A program made the translations under genes and the position numbers. Shown piece by piece: positions 17,401 through 24,148 of a stretch of DNA of 24,148 nt. Positions within the stretch are counted from its first letter, which is position 1. The number at the start of each line of letters is the position of its first letter. The stretch is taken from contig CALKWO010000400.1 of the NCBI GenBank assembly GCA_938003875.1, positions 1-24,148 of the forward strand, given 5' to 3'. The notes beneath the pieces were generated by a model. It searched no databases, was not told where the DNA came from, and saw only the letters and a list, made by a program, of their open reading frames with translations. The stretch is from an uncultured bacterium (GTDB lineage Bacteria; Planctomycetota; Uabimicrobiia; Uabimicrobiales; JABWCH01).

Positions 17401-18275
17401 GTATGTGTAATTATGATAAGTTTATGTGTAAGAATACTTCCTGCTTGTATAATAAGGAAAACAAAAAGGATATTATTGCTCGAACGATTCAGCTTATCAA
17501 ACATTGGAGCCTTGATCACCTTGATAAAAGCCATGATATATATCACTTTTTAAGGGTAAAAAAGCTCGCTGAGCAAATTTTTTCTGCCTACGTTGGGAAA
17601 ACTTCAATAGCCGCTGATCGTCGTGAATATATGAAAAATATCTTGTCTTTATCTTGCCTATTACACGATATAGGGGACAGAAAAGTGATAAAAATAGACG
17701 CGAAAGCAGAGCAAGATCATAGAAAAGATGAAGCAAAGAGAATTATGACAACATTAGGTATTGATAGCAAAGTTCAAGAATGGGTATGTTATGCTATAGT
17801 GAACTCTTCGTTTGAAGATGAACTTGGAAGAAAAATGAATGGTATAAGCCTTCTAGTTACAGAAAATATATCTTCATCGGAAGAGGAACAGAAACAACTG
17901 ATTATGAAAATTCTTGCAGATGCAGATAAGATAGATGCAATTGGAACTATCGGGATTGCCAGATGTTTTGGCTTTCTAAAAAATAAAGGTTTATTCAACA
18001 TTGAAGAAGAGCCGAGAACATGTAAACAAATTAAATTGAAACCAGGCTATGCTTCAGCAATAACCCACTTTTTTGAAAAATTGATTCATCTTAAATCACT
18101 TTTTTACTTAGAAGAAAGTAGACAGATAGCAGAAGACAGGCAAGAATATTTAAAAAATTTTCTGCAATTATTTTTGGACGAGTACAAGATAATTTATCCA
18201 GGTGATTCAAAAGAGAAGAGAAAAATAGATGAATTAAAAAGCAAGATACAATGCACCGATTGGTGGGACAAATAA
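14484..18275 (+). CDS. Giant TIR - cyclase-like - radical SAM - HD protein
   Basis: The 1263-residue protein has helical TPR-like repeats (about 85-185), then a TIR domain (KVFISYARVN 191-200, DVWIDRKINPAEDW, probable catalytic E261). Helices lead to a class III nucleotide-cyclase-like domain (about 495-635): D506 in HFDIRDFT, D545 in IADVFIF, GVGISHG 587-592, and GESLIRASKM where canonical Asn and Arg are Ile614 and Lys618. A radical SAM domain has C697-RQG-C701-AY-C704 and LVKPFLPGIT; cysteines 973, 975, 982 and 987 may bind a second cluster. The C-terminal HD domain resembles the YedJ/YpgQ type (SHDIYHFLRV with H1017, H1061-D1062, ADADKIDAIGTIGIAR). Parts suggest NAD cleavage, cyclic nucleotide synthesis, radical chemistry and phosphohydrolysis; how they combine is unknown. 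Ribosome site AAAGGAG; monocistronic between terminators, under ECF site 4. Very AT-rich. Confidence 0.8.
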   Translation: MIYDVDFKNGIIGELNSDLFKGVKSYLASVPIECPETEHLLMVLRRKIFCIARVLNPEEYRCFISSLLEPALIHQVTRGKAKNREEIIYEIARLFSEMGQYWESMVLFDELIREYQKNYDNQYLYYLSLNGKAIVLQNLGLFEKAKEVLDPILNKLENTTNTEHNKILYFTYKHYATLLRRIHSDKVKPIKVFISYARVNVDKAEILERKLKEYGFDVWIDRKINPAEDWVLTIHEALSNSDYILLIVTDASSKSDEVKAEVNRFPDKVIPLIYDRSVSLTNFGRYIANQNGIDFGCFATGIEVLLNKLNKKEKLEILQYFKKAQDKYDTYHIHFSIANIHYLSQDPIRAKEEIDICKKMLGEYQYEYYLVFMREILIEMMDKRCPDKLDNVRNCLKKFENSLAYYGNFKSKINTFLINLINECIRGGINIKKLETNLPTMITSQEALNCIKTDVYCILNYFCPVLLPKIKRIFTSIASQFERISYILSPSPFAREETEGIAVHFDIRDFTKKEDENAQESLTILKNTLNKYFFHNFEEVICIADVFIFIKKMEIGEYGDFLLMLTERLDLFFQEIEQMNKNISIGVGISHGKLWELQDIQNKAKKYFLGESLIRASKMCDLARPKGIVIEIERSKNTLLNPDIRTALKEKNFKDWHNQEKDYHILVSHDVAGIYPYKYVYRHGNEKRIFINYGSKCRQGCAYCLSYNTTHFPEYSWEEIRKEVSQISQAINDYLISLGHLNECLDERNFRNTVELVNNLLDFTSCVIQISTKVNAENIKKILESINDIDKRKRVIIMPSVCTIEHAGTIENRKEMDWDAIAELSKSYNIVPLVKPFLPGITNKDSKLLGFLKKFNTVVVGFPYISRAIMKKISNICVKDPSLYGAIEDYNYTEKVMRPSSLYSSLTHPSNEKEIFLWTDYKQELLAFFQKIKDENKDINLFISSPCAVASLIEATSYTDIGNRENKELSELCMCNYDKFMCKNTSCLYNKENKKDIIARTIQLIKHWSLDHLDKSHDIYHFLRVKKLAEQIFSAYVGKTSIAADRREYMKNILSLSCLLHDIGDRKVIKIDAKAEQDHRKDEAKRIMTTLGIDSKVQEWVCYAIVNSSFEDELGRKMNGISLLVTENISSSEEEQKQLIMKILADADKIDAIGTIGIARCFGFLKNKGLFNIEEEPRTCKQIKLKPGYASAITHFFEKLIHLKSLFYLEESRQIAEDRQEYLKNFLQLFLDEYKIIYPGDSKEKRKIDELKSKIQCTDWWDK

Positions 18276-18353
18276 TAGATAATTAGCTTTGCCTATGATT
18301 ATTTTTGAAAAAAATCTGCAAAAGGAGTAAATATTCCTTGTAAAATGCTTTTT

Positions 18354-18373
18354 CCAGGGCATAAATGCCCTGG
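18354..18373 (+). terminator. Terminator between convergent genes
   Basis: CCAGGGCAT (18354-18362) and ATGCCCTGG (18365-18373) form a stem of at least 7 bp with a small AT loop; a T-rich stretch follows on the plus strand. It fits termination of the giant gene ending at 18275. The minus-strand side lacks a T-run. Confidence 0.7.
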
Positions 18374-18409
18374 CTTTATTTCTATTTTTTACTATCTATA
18401 TATGCAATT

Positions 18410-21103
18410 TTATGCTGAAGTTGTTTTATTTCCATCGTTTAGTATAGAGCCTGACAGCATGGTAATTTTTTTGTATTCGTTGGCCAGGGCGTTATAGGGC
18501 ATTTGTTTTATTTTATAGGCACTTGCCTCTGTCCACAGGCCTTTTTGCAAGGCTTCTTCCATTGTCTGGAAATAGACCTTTCCTTCTTTTTCGCCTTCCT
18601 TCAATTCTGGCCAGCCGTTTTCTTTTCGCACAAGGGAAGCCAGGGTAAAGAGTACTGAGGCTTCTTGGTATTTCTTGTTGAGTGCGAAGATATTGGCCAT
18701 CTCTTCATAGCTCAGGCAAAAGGGCCAATAGCTTTCTATTGTTTCGGCAAGATTGTGGGATTCCTGGGCGTAGAAAAGGGCATTCTGGTATCTCTTTTGT
18801 CTGCGATAGTAGCGGGCCAAATGCACATAGACCACGGCTTGTTCATGTTGTAATTGCAATTCTTTGCATCGTTTGAGGCATTCCTGAAATTTCTCTTCTG
18901 CTTTCTGGATAAGTCCGGACTTTTCCCAGAGGCGGGCCAACTGATATTCGCAATGAATCTCTAGCTCTTGCCAATAGGCCTTTTGGATAAGACTATAGCC
19001 TGTTTTCTTGGTTAAGCTTTGCAAGAGTTTCTGGGCTTTCTGGAATTTTTCTTCTACGATGGCATCTTCTTTTTTGGGCTTTTCCCAAATTTCCATATCT
19101 CCCAGGCCAATAAGGCATTCCAGTATGCCTGGGTCATGCCTGTGTTCTTCAAAAACAGCCAGTGCCTTTTCATAGATAGGGTATGCCATGTCGAGTTTAT
19201 CATGCCATTTATAGTGGTAAGCCTGAAGAATCTCCGCCTCTTCTTCTATTACGGGCAAGGCCTTTTCTCTGGCGATTTTCACCAGCTTTTCGTAATAGAC
19301 AGGATATTGGTAGAGTTCCCTGTTGCGGGCAAAGTACTCTCGCAGTGAAAAAAGAATCGCCAGATAGCTCTTCATGATATCTGGCTCCCATTTGTCTCCT
19401 GCAAGTGCTTCCAGATTCTCCAGGCATGCCTGCCAGTTAGGAAGCTCTTTTTTCAGCATCTCTTTCTCTCTGGCAAAATACTGGGCTGCCTTGCGATCCA
19501 AAGACATGAGATGCTCTCCAAACAAGGCTATGATTTCCTGGAGTCTTTCATGATAGCTATCCTCAAGCTCTGAGGGGATTTCCTTTGTTCTTAGAAACTG
19601 GCGCATGGATTCTGGTATATGGTAGCAATTTTGTATTTTCTGGCAAAGAGATTGAGTGTGTAGGCTATCCAGGCATTTTCTTTCCTCTTCTTTTAGATAA
19701 GCCAGGAATTTTTCTGAAAATCCATGAGGAAAGGAGGCAAGAATATGCCATAAGATCAGGCAGGCTTTATTCGTAGCCAAAAGATTTTCCCAGTCTTCCT
19801 GCCAAAATGCGTAGCGGCGAGCCTCGATTTCTTTTTCCTGTCTGTTTCTTAAGCGTGTAAGCAGTTCTTCCAGAGTTTCTTCATTATGCCATTGAGGAGA
19901 GAGAGTCCTGATGATCATAGGGTCGCCTCCCAAAAAAGAAGCGAGTTCCTTTTGTTTTTCTTTGCTCCAGGCTTCTGGCATCTTTTTATGCTTGAAAAAG
20001 AGCGAGAGAGAAACTTCTTCCGATAGAGGCATGAGCTTTATGGCCTTTTCATCATAAAATCCCATGGGCTGTGTATGCAGTACCAGAACATGGATTCCCT
20101 CTTTCTCGCATAGTTTTTTCAGTGCTTCCTCAAATCTTTGTTTATCTTGCAGTAGCCCATCCACATCCTCTAGCACAAAAAGCCATTTCCCAGAGATATG
20201 GGAAACGATATAGCTCATGCTTTCCTGGTTGTTGGAACGATTGCTGAAAATCTCCTGTGCCAGAAGGCTGCAAAAGGAATCCACATTTTTTAATCCTTCC
20301 AAATCCAGACAAAAAACCCCATCGGGAAATTCCTTACGAATCAGCAGTCTCAAAGCAAGAAGCATGGCTACGGTATGCTTTCCCCATCCATGCCCGCCAT
20401 ACAAGGTAATCAGGCGGTTCTTCTTTAGACTTTCATACAATTCCACGAGGACGTTCTCTCTTCCCATGCAAAAAGGTTCCTGGTATTCATAAAGATTCGA
20501 TGCAGCCAGAACACCAGAATGATGCCTTCGTATCCATGCTTTCTCTCCAGGCTTTTCCTCTTTGCTAAAAAATACCATGTTTCCTGCATCTTCCAGATAA
20601 TTTTCCTCTAAATGGCTCTTGGCCTTGTCAAAAGCGAGCGATACACTTTCGCCTTTTGACAGGGAGGTATAAAAATCTGTGGAAAAGCACAAGGCACCCT
20701 CATCGGAAATCCTCCTTTTCGTTCCTATGACATAGTCCATTCCCTGGTTACAAAGCTCCTGGGCAACCTTCTGCGAGTGGCAACACATCAGCATCACAAT
20801 CTGGATCGTGCGATTTCCCCTGGTTACAAGCTTTATGAAATCTTCTACAGAGCATTTCTTTTCCCTTCCTACCCTGTCTTCTAGCAAAATTTCTCCATTC
20901 TCCGTACAATGCCCGCTAAAATGAATGCACTGGTACATTTTTTCTTCCATCGCCTTTTCTATAGCAGCGCGATGAGGAGCGCACACATCCATACAGGCAG
21001 TGGTGTTCTTCAAAATTTTCTCTAGCTCTAGTATTTCACCCTTCAAATTCAAAACTTCCTTACCCAAAGGGCAGGAAGGAATAAAAAGAATCTGGAAAGA
21101 CAT
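18410..21103 (-). CDS. CHAT protease - STAND (NB-ARC-like) ATPase - TPR protein
   Basis: This 897-residue protein begins with a CHAT (caspase-like) peptidase domain, about 1-180, with the His-Cys pair in IHFSGH65 and MCC108HS and the typical GTKRRISDEGALCFSTDFYTSL block. A STAND ATPase follows: FCMGREN, Walker A GGHGWGKHT (236-244), Walker B WLFVLEDVD (D313/D315). The C-terminal half is TPR-like helical repeats (ALAVFEEHRHDPGILECLIGLGD, QYQLARLWEKSG, VYVHLARYYRRQKRYQNALFYAQ). Proteins of this build sense a signal through the repeats and ATPase and release protease activity. It is the last gene of the operon starting with the ECF sigma factor. Ribosome site AAAGGA lies before ATG 21103. The likely protein target is an operon neighbour (inference). 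Confidence 0.87.
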   Translation of the reverse strand: MSFQILFIPSCPLGKEVLNLKGEILELEKILKNTTACMDVCAPHRAAIEKAMEEKMYQCIHFSGHCTENGEILLEDRVGREKKCSVEDFIKLVTRGNRTIQIVMLMCCHSQKVAQELCNQGMDYVIGTKRRISDEGALCFSTDFYTSLSKGESVSLAFDKAKSHLEENYLEDAGNMVFFSKEEKPGEKAWIRRHHSGVLAASNLYEYQEPFCMGRENVLVELYESLKKNRLITLYGGHGWGKHTVAMLLALRLLIRKEFPDGVFCLDLEGLKNVDSFCSLLAQEIFSNRSNNQESMSYIVSHISGKWLFVLEDVDGLLQDKQRFEEALKKLCEKEGIHVLVLHTQPMGFYDEKAIKLMPLSEEVSLSLFFKHKKMPEAWSKEKQKELASFLGGDPMIIRTLSPQWHNEETLEELLTRLRNRQEKEIEARRYAFWQEDWENLLATNKACLILWHILASFPHGFSEKFLAYLKEEERKCLDSLHTQSLCQKIQNCYHIPESMRQFLRTKEIPSELEDSYHERLQEIIALFGEHLMSLDRKAAQYFAREKEMLKKELPNWQACLENLEALAGDKWEPDIMKSYLAILFSLREYFARNRELYQYPVYYEKLVKIAREKALPVIEEEAEILQAYHYKWHDKLDMAYPIYEKALAVFEEHRHDPGILECLIGLGDMEIWEKPKKEDAIVEEKFQKAQKLLQSLTKKTGYSLIQKAYWQELEIHCEYQLARLWEKSGLIQKAEEKFQECLKRCKELQLQHEQAVVYVHLARYYRRQKRYQNALFYAQESHNLAETIESYWPFCLSYEEMANIFALNKKYQEASVLFTLASLVRKENGWPELKEGEKEGKVYFQTMEEALQKGLWTEASAYKIKQMPYNALANEYKKITMLSGSILNDGNKTTSA

Positions 21104-21135
21104 TTTTTGTTCCTTTCATAAAGTTTTTCTGCTCT

Positions 21136-22209
21136 TTAGCTTTCCATGAACTTCAAGACTAGAATTCGTTCTTTTTCCTGGTATCGGAAAGCGACATATA
21201 GGTTTTTCCCTGTTTTAGGATAATCCCAGGGAAAAGAAAAGAAGGGGTGATCCAGCTCCTTGACACTTTGCTGACCCCTGTAAACTTTGATTCTCAAGTC
21301 CTGGGGAAAATTCTTTGCCTCGATTTCCAATCTTCTGGGGAAAAATGTCAGCGTCAATTTTCTGGATAGGCCACAGGCCAACTGGCGGACGAAATGAAAA
21401 TCCTTTTCTAAAGCGATATTCTCTGGCAGGCGAAGGGGGTAAAAATAAGGCGCGTCTTTTGTGGAAAAAGGAAAAAGAACCCGCGTTTCGTTTTCATTTT
21501 CCAGGATAACTTCATAGTCTTCGCGTTCTACCTGTTCCAGCAAAGCTCTCCCTTCCTGGATAGCAGCGTCCCGAATCTCTCCCATGGATGGTTGCAATAC
21601 AAGGCGATTGTATTTCTTTTGCAAAGACTCTGCCAGAAGGAAGAGAATGTTCAGGCGGTTTTCTTTCCATTCGCAAAAGATTTTCCCTGCTTCATAGGGA
21701 AGCGGAAAAATTTCCCCTGAGTGGCTGCCAGCAAAAGCAAGAGAATCTCTATGTACTCTCACTTCTTCTCTCTCGCTTACTTCCTGCCGTTCTTTTTCCC
21801 CGATAATTTGTCTCAGGATTTTCCCCGTTTTCGTATCCACCAGAATATGGTTTCCTTCCTCATCCATCCTATAAACAAGACAAGACTGCTTGAGTGCCAT
21901 AAACATGTCTTCCAGGTCATCCTCTGTTTTTTTTCTTAAACTCGCCTGGATATTCTTCCATACCTTTTTCTCCATTTCCTCCATATCTTTTCTGCTGATT
22001 TGGGCTTTATCTCCTAGCCTTTCCAAGGTATATTTTTCCAAATCGTCTTCCTCTGCTTCCAGATTCCAAAGCAAAGCCTTCTCTTGTTCCTTTGTCCATT
22101 CTTCAAAAACAGACATAGCCAGAGGGTCGCTTTCAATCCATTTTACAACTTCCTCTTCTGGCATATTCTCCATCCGTTTACGAATCTCCTCTTTAGTATG
22201 TTCTTTCAT
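21136..22209 (-). CDS. Unknown protein between sigma factor and CHAT protease, candidate sigma partner
   Basis: I do not recognise this 357-residue family. About 1-115 is highly charged and helical (EEIRKRMENMPEEEVVKWIESDPLAMSVFEEWTKEQEKALLW). About 115-200 holds HILVDTKTGKILRQIIGE, and 270-357 looks beta-rich (LRLPENIALEKDFHFVRQL, KLTLTFFPRRLEIEAKNF, KNLYVAFRYQEKERILVLKF). No membrane segment, signal peptide or zinc-type anti-sigma motif (HxxxCxxC) is visible. The gene starts 1 nt after the sigma stop, with its ribosome site AGGGGAAATAAT inside the end of the sigma gene, so translation is probably coupled. Its position makes it a candidate soluble anti-sigma factor or adaptor, and a possible CHAT substrate; this rests on context only. 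Confidence 0.8.
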   Translation of the reverse strand: MKEHTKEEIRKRMENMPEEEVVKWIESDPLAMSVFEEWTKEQEKALLWNLEAEEDDLEKYTLERLGDKAQISRKDMEEMEKKVWKNIQASLRKKTEDDLEDMFMALKQSCLVYRMDEEGNHILVDTKTGKILRQIIGEKERQEVSEREEVRVHRDSLAFAGSHSGEIFPLPYEAGKIFCEWKENRLNILFLLAESLQKKYNRLVLQPSMGEIRDAAIQEGRALLEQVEREDYEVILENENETRVLFPFSTKDAPYFYPLRLPENIALEKDFHFVRQLACGLSRKLTLTFFPRRLEIEAKNFPQDLRIKVYRGQQSVKELDHPFFSFPWDYPKTGKNLYVAFRYQEKERILVLKFMES

Positions 22210-22210
22210 A

Positions 22211-22780
22211 TTATTTCCCCTTTTTTCTCATTATTTTTTCGTAATATTCTTTCAATTTTTTTATTATTCTATGATACTTAATCCTGATATTCCCATGACT
22301 AGTTTCCAATCTTTCAGCAATTTCCTCATTTTTTACCCCATCCCATCGTAAAAATACAATCTGCTGATCTTCTGGAGGAATTTTCAATATTTCCAATGTC
22401 TTTTCGATTTCATCCCTTTGTTCTTTTATTTCTAACAAAAAATTTTCTTCCTCTGAATATTCATCAGGGCTATCCTCATATTGTATTGCCTTTCTTTTGG
22501 ACTGCTTTTCCCATTCATCAAGCATTTCATGATAAGCCGTTGTCTTTAAATAATTCGCAATCTCTTTCCAGCTTGTGCCATTTACATTTTGCATTCCTTG
22601 ATAAAATTTTATAAAGGTATTCTGCACAATGTCTTCCCTCGTTTCTCTGGAAAACTCTCCCTTGCATTGCAGGAAGCAGGCGATATTCACGAAATATTTT
22701 TTATAAATATACCCAAATAGCCTATCCTCCATTCTTTTGCTTTTGTCATTCCACAATTCCCAGAATTCTTTCTCTTCCAT
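22211..22780 (-). CDS. ECF (extracytoplasmic function) RNA polymerase sigma factor
   Basis: This 189-residue protein is the size of an ECF sigma factor. Region 2 spans about 18-90 (LFGYIYKKYFVNIACFL, REDIVQNTFIKFYQGM, LKTTAYHEMLDEW) and binds core polymerase and the -10 element. Region 4 spans about 122-178 (IPPEDQQIVFLRWDGVKNEEIAERLETSHGNIRIKYHRIIKKLKEY), a helix-turn-helix for the -35 element. Regions 1 and 3 are absent, as usual in this group. It heads a three-gene operon with an unknown protein and a CHAT-STAND protease. An ECF-type promoter ends 34 nt before its ATG and matches four others in the window, so it probably regulates itself and those genes. Ribosome site AGAAAGGA. Confidence 0.9.
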   Translation of the reverse strand: MEEKEFWELWNDKSKRMEDRLFGYIYKKYFVNIACFLQCKGEFSRETREDIVQNTFIKFYQGMQNVNGTSWKEIANYLKTTAYHEMLDEWEKQSKRKAIQYEDSPDEYSEEENFLLEIKEQRDEIEKTLEILKIPPEDQQIVFLRWDGVKNEEIAERLETSHGNIRIKYHRIIKKLKEYYEKIMRKKGK

Positions 22781-22814
22781 AGTAAATCCTTTCTAAAAAC
22801 ACCCTTTCTGACCA

Positions 22815-22847
22815 TATAGACCCTTTAAGCCAGAAATTTGTTACAAA
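22815..22847 (-). promoter_or_regulatory. ECF-type promoter, site 5 (sigma factor operon)
   Basis: On the minus strand, TTTGTAACAAA (22847-22837) and GTCTATA (22821-22815), with the shared 17-nt spacer. It suggests autoregulation of the sigma gene. The sequence from -35 to the first codons also matches the SLATT-RyR leaders at 446-580 and 7574-7690, apart from about 22 extra bases in those leaders. Confidence 0.75.
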
Positions 22848-22874
22848 AAAATGCTTCCCTTTTTTTACAGGATT

Positions 22875-23543
22875 CTATCTGTTTTTATTCCGAAAGCCTT
22901 CCCGAAACCACCATCGAATCTTTTCCTTAAGATACCGAGGCTTGCAGGTAAGAGGAAAGCTCATGATCCGCCTGTCTTTTCGTTCTTTTAGCTCCATGAG
23001 CATCTCGTCTGCTGCTCTGCCAGAGCCTTCCACAAGCAAGAGTCCCGCACCTTTTTGCAAGGCACGTTCGTATTCCAGACGACTGAGTGCCCCGCCACCT
23101 GCCCCTACCAGCAAGGCTCGTTCCACAGGATACTGGATGTCTTTTTCTAAAAAATCCCAATAAGCATCCACTTCCTCAACAGAAAAGTCTTCGCCTTTGG
23201 TGAAGTAGATTTCATCGTAGTTTGTATCCAAAGGAACATGATAGGGCGAAACGGTATTGTCCTGGTTCTTTCGTGGGCAAAAGCCTATCAAATACACATT
23301 CGAGCCACTCCTTTTCCTGGCTTTACCCGTTGCTGCACACACTCCACTCAGGGTTCCTCCAGAAATATACAATCTGGGCTTTCTGGTACTCAAGCCTTGA
23401 GACAAAAGCGAGTCTATCTGTAAGGCTGTTTGTGTATCCTTGCATCCCCCTGCAATGAGAATCAAGGGACAAACCCTACAAGAATCTATGTTTTGTAATT
23501 CTATCTTGTATTTTTTGCACCAGTTTTGAAACGATTCCGACAT
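22875..23543 (-). CDS. TRPM-type SLOG (LSDAT-like) nucleotide-binding protein
   Basis: This 222-residue protein is a single Rossmann-like SLOG domain of the kind seen in prokaryotic relatives of the TRPM channel N-terminus. Visible elements are LILIAGGCKDTQTA (27-40), LYISGGTLSGVCAATGKARKR (58-78), VYLIGFCPR, the loop GAGGGALSRLEYERAL (147-162) and LLLVEGSGRAADEML (168-182). The family is thought to bind NAD-derived or similar nucleotides. No membrane segment is present. Ribosome site AAAGGAT precedes ATG 23543. It is upstream of and co-directional with the sigma operon but separated from it by promoter site 5, and has no ECF-type motif of its own. Confidence 0.75.
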   Translation of the reverse strand: MSESFQNWCKKYKIELQNIDSCRVCPLILIAGGCKDTQTALQIDSLLSQGLSTRKPRLYISGGTLSGVCAATGKARKRSGSNVYLIGFCPRKNQDNTVSPYHVPLDTNYDEIYFTKGEDFSVEEVDAYWDFLEKDIQYPVERALLVGAGGGALSRLEYERALQKGAGLLLVEGSGRAADEMLMELKERKDRRIMSFPLTCKPRYLKEKIRWWFREGFRNKNR

Positions 23544-23675
23544 ATCTTATCCTTTCTGAAAGCTACTTATTGCAACCTTCTTGAAATCATGAAACGTAAA
23601 AGAAACATCCAAAAAAAATTTCTATGGCAAAACATCATTATAGCCTGACACGGATAAACCGTAATCAAAAAGAAA

Positions 23676-23763
23676 AAAATTTACCGCAGAGGCGCAGAGG
23701 TCGCAGAGAAGAGTTATTTTTTCTGCATTACTCTGCGTTCTCAGCGTCTCTGCGGTGAATTTT
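23676..23763. repeat. Long imperfect inverted repeat (CGCAGAGRCGCAGAG type)
   Basis: Arms 23676-23708 and 23731-23763 pair over about 32 positions with a few mismatches and one bulge; the loop is about 22 nt. The arms carry the ACCGCAGAG...CGCAGAG pattern which, from memory, is a dispersed intergenic repeat in several environmental bacterial genomes. The rest of the 320-nt gap 23544-23863 shows no gene; on the minus strand a TATAAT-like box near 23637-23642 could serve the SLOG gene, with no clear -35. Confidence 0.7.
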
Positions 23764-23863
23764 CTTGTATTCAATCCAACTGAGAAGCTCGGTAATCATC
23801 AAGAACGCATTTCTATGTGAAGAGCGTAGAAATGTACTATCAAAGTAGGCAGGTTATTATTTT

Positions 23864-24148
23864 TTATCTTCCTTTTCCATCCTGCCAGCGATTCAGAACA
23901 TTGAGAAGAGGTTGATCTACATACATTCCCCTCTTCTTCATGGCCAGGATGCCATCGCAACAGAGACAACGGTAGCTTTGCATCTTTTCCTGGTTTTTCT
24001 TTTCTTCATAGCAACAGGCGAGCTTGTAATAACTCACGACCAGATCGCGAGCGTACTCTGCGCTGTCAGGGGACTTGCGCCTCAATTCCTCATGGATTTT
24101 CAGAGACTTCTCATAGAACTCCAGGCCTTTGTGCTGCTCTCCTAGCTT
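23864..24148 (-). CDS. 3' end of a TPR-repeat protein, cut by the window edge
   Basis: The frame is open from the right edge for 94 codons to the stop at 23864. It begins inside a TPR-like unit (KLGEQHKGLEFYEKSLKIHEELRRKSPDSAEYARDLVVSYYKLACCYEEKKN), with a 46-50 residue period like that of the STAND-TPR protein, and ends GILAMKKRGMYVDQPLLNVLNRWQDGKGR. The N-terminal domains lie outside the window, so function cannot be given. The long inverted repeat follows 100 nt downstream. Confidence 0.7.
   Translation of the reverse strand, partial: KLGEQHKGLEFYEKSLKIHEELRRKSPDSAEYARDLVVSYYKLACCYEEKKNQEKMQSYRCLCCDGILAMKKRGMYVDQPLLNVLNRWQDGKGR

Overview
The window is a bacterial defence or conflict island of low GC content. 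Almost every gene belongs to a family known from nucleotide-signalling immunity: SLATT, RyR, TIR, nucleotide cyclase, SLOG/DprA, TRPM-type SLOG, CHAT and STAND ATPases. No rRNA, tRNA or CRISPR array is visible, and no housekeeping gene fixes the taxon. The AT-rich DNA, TPR/CHAT/STAND expansions, an ECF sigma factor and a long 'CGCAGAGRCGCAGAG'-type inverted repeat suggest an environmental Gram-negative lineage with many repeats and mobile genes. I cannot name the phylum.

Layout, left to right. 1-450: debris of a TPR protein. 568-1818: a SLATT-RyR membrane effector. 2046-3775: a divergent YhcG-type PDDEXK nuclease and an XRE regulator around a long AT-rich inverted repeat. 3997-7473: a DUF4062-STAND-TPR protein that ends at a nonsense codon relative to its paralogous tail at 222-449. 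7438-8482: a second copy of the [TPR tail + promoter + SLATT-RyR] unit in which the SLATT-RyR gene is dead. 8583-11895: two related TIR/deoxyribosyltransferase-like proteins; the second has lost its acidic residues and carries a methyltransferase. 12261-14273: a radical SAM enzyme and a DprA-like SLOG protein. 14484-18275: a giant protein with helical repeats, TIR, class III cyclase-like, radical SAM and HD domains. On the minus strand, 22780-18410 is an operon of ECF sigma factor, unknown protein and CHAT-STAND-TPR protease. Then come a TRPM-type SLOG protein (22875-23543), a long hairpin repeat, and the 3' end of another TPR gene running off the window.

The main unifying observation is a promoter motif, TTTGTAACAAA and GTCTATA, with exactly 17 nt between GTAACA and GTCTAT in all five occurrences. 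It lies before the SLATT-RyR gene, the STAND gene, the dead SLATT-RyR copy (which leads into the TIR-like pair), the TIR-cyclase-radical SAM-HD gene, and the ECF sigma gene itself. This has the AAC/GTC layout of an ECF promoter, so the sigma factor probably controls itself and the surrounding effectors. The sigma - unknown protein - CHAT protease order recalls the type III-E CRISPR module, in which a TPR-CHAT protease cleaves an inhibitor to free an ECF sigma factor. I infer a protease-switched sigma regulon driving a set of nucleotide-based effectors.

Composition is mosaic. The part from about 8,485 to 18,300 is visibly more AT-rich than the STAND, CHAT and sigma genes on either side, which suggests foreign cargo inserted into an older sigma-controlled locus.
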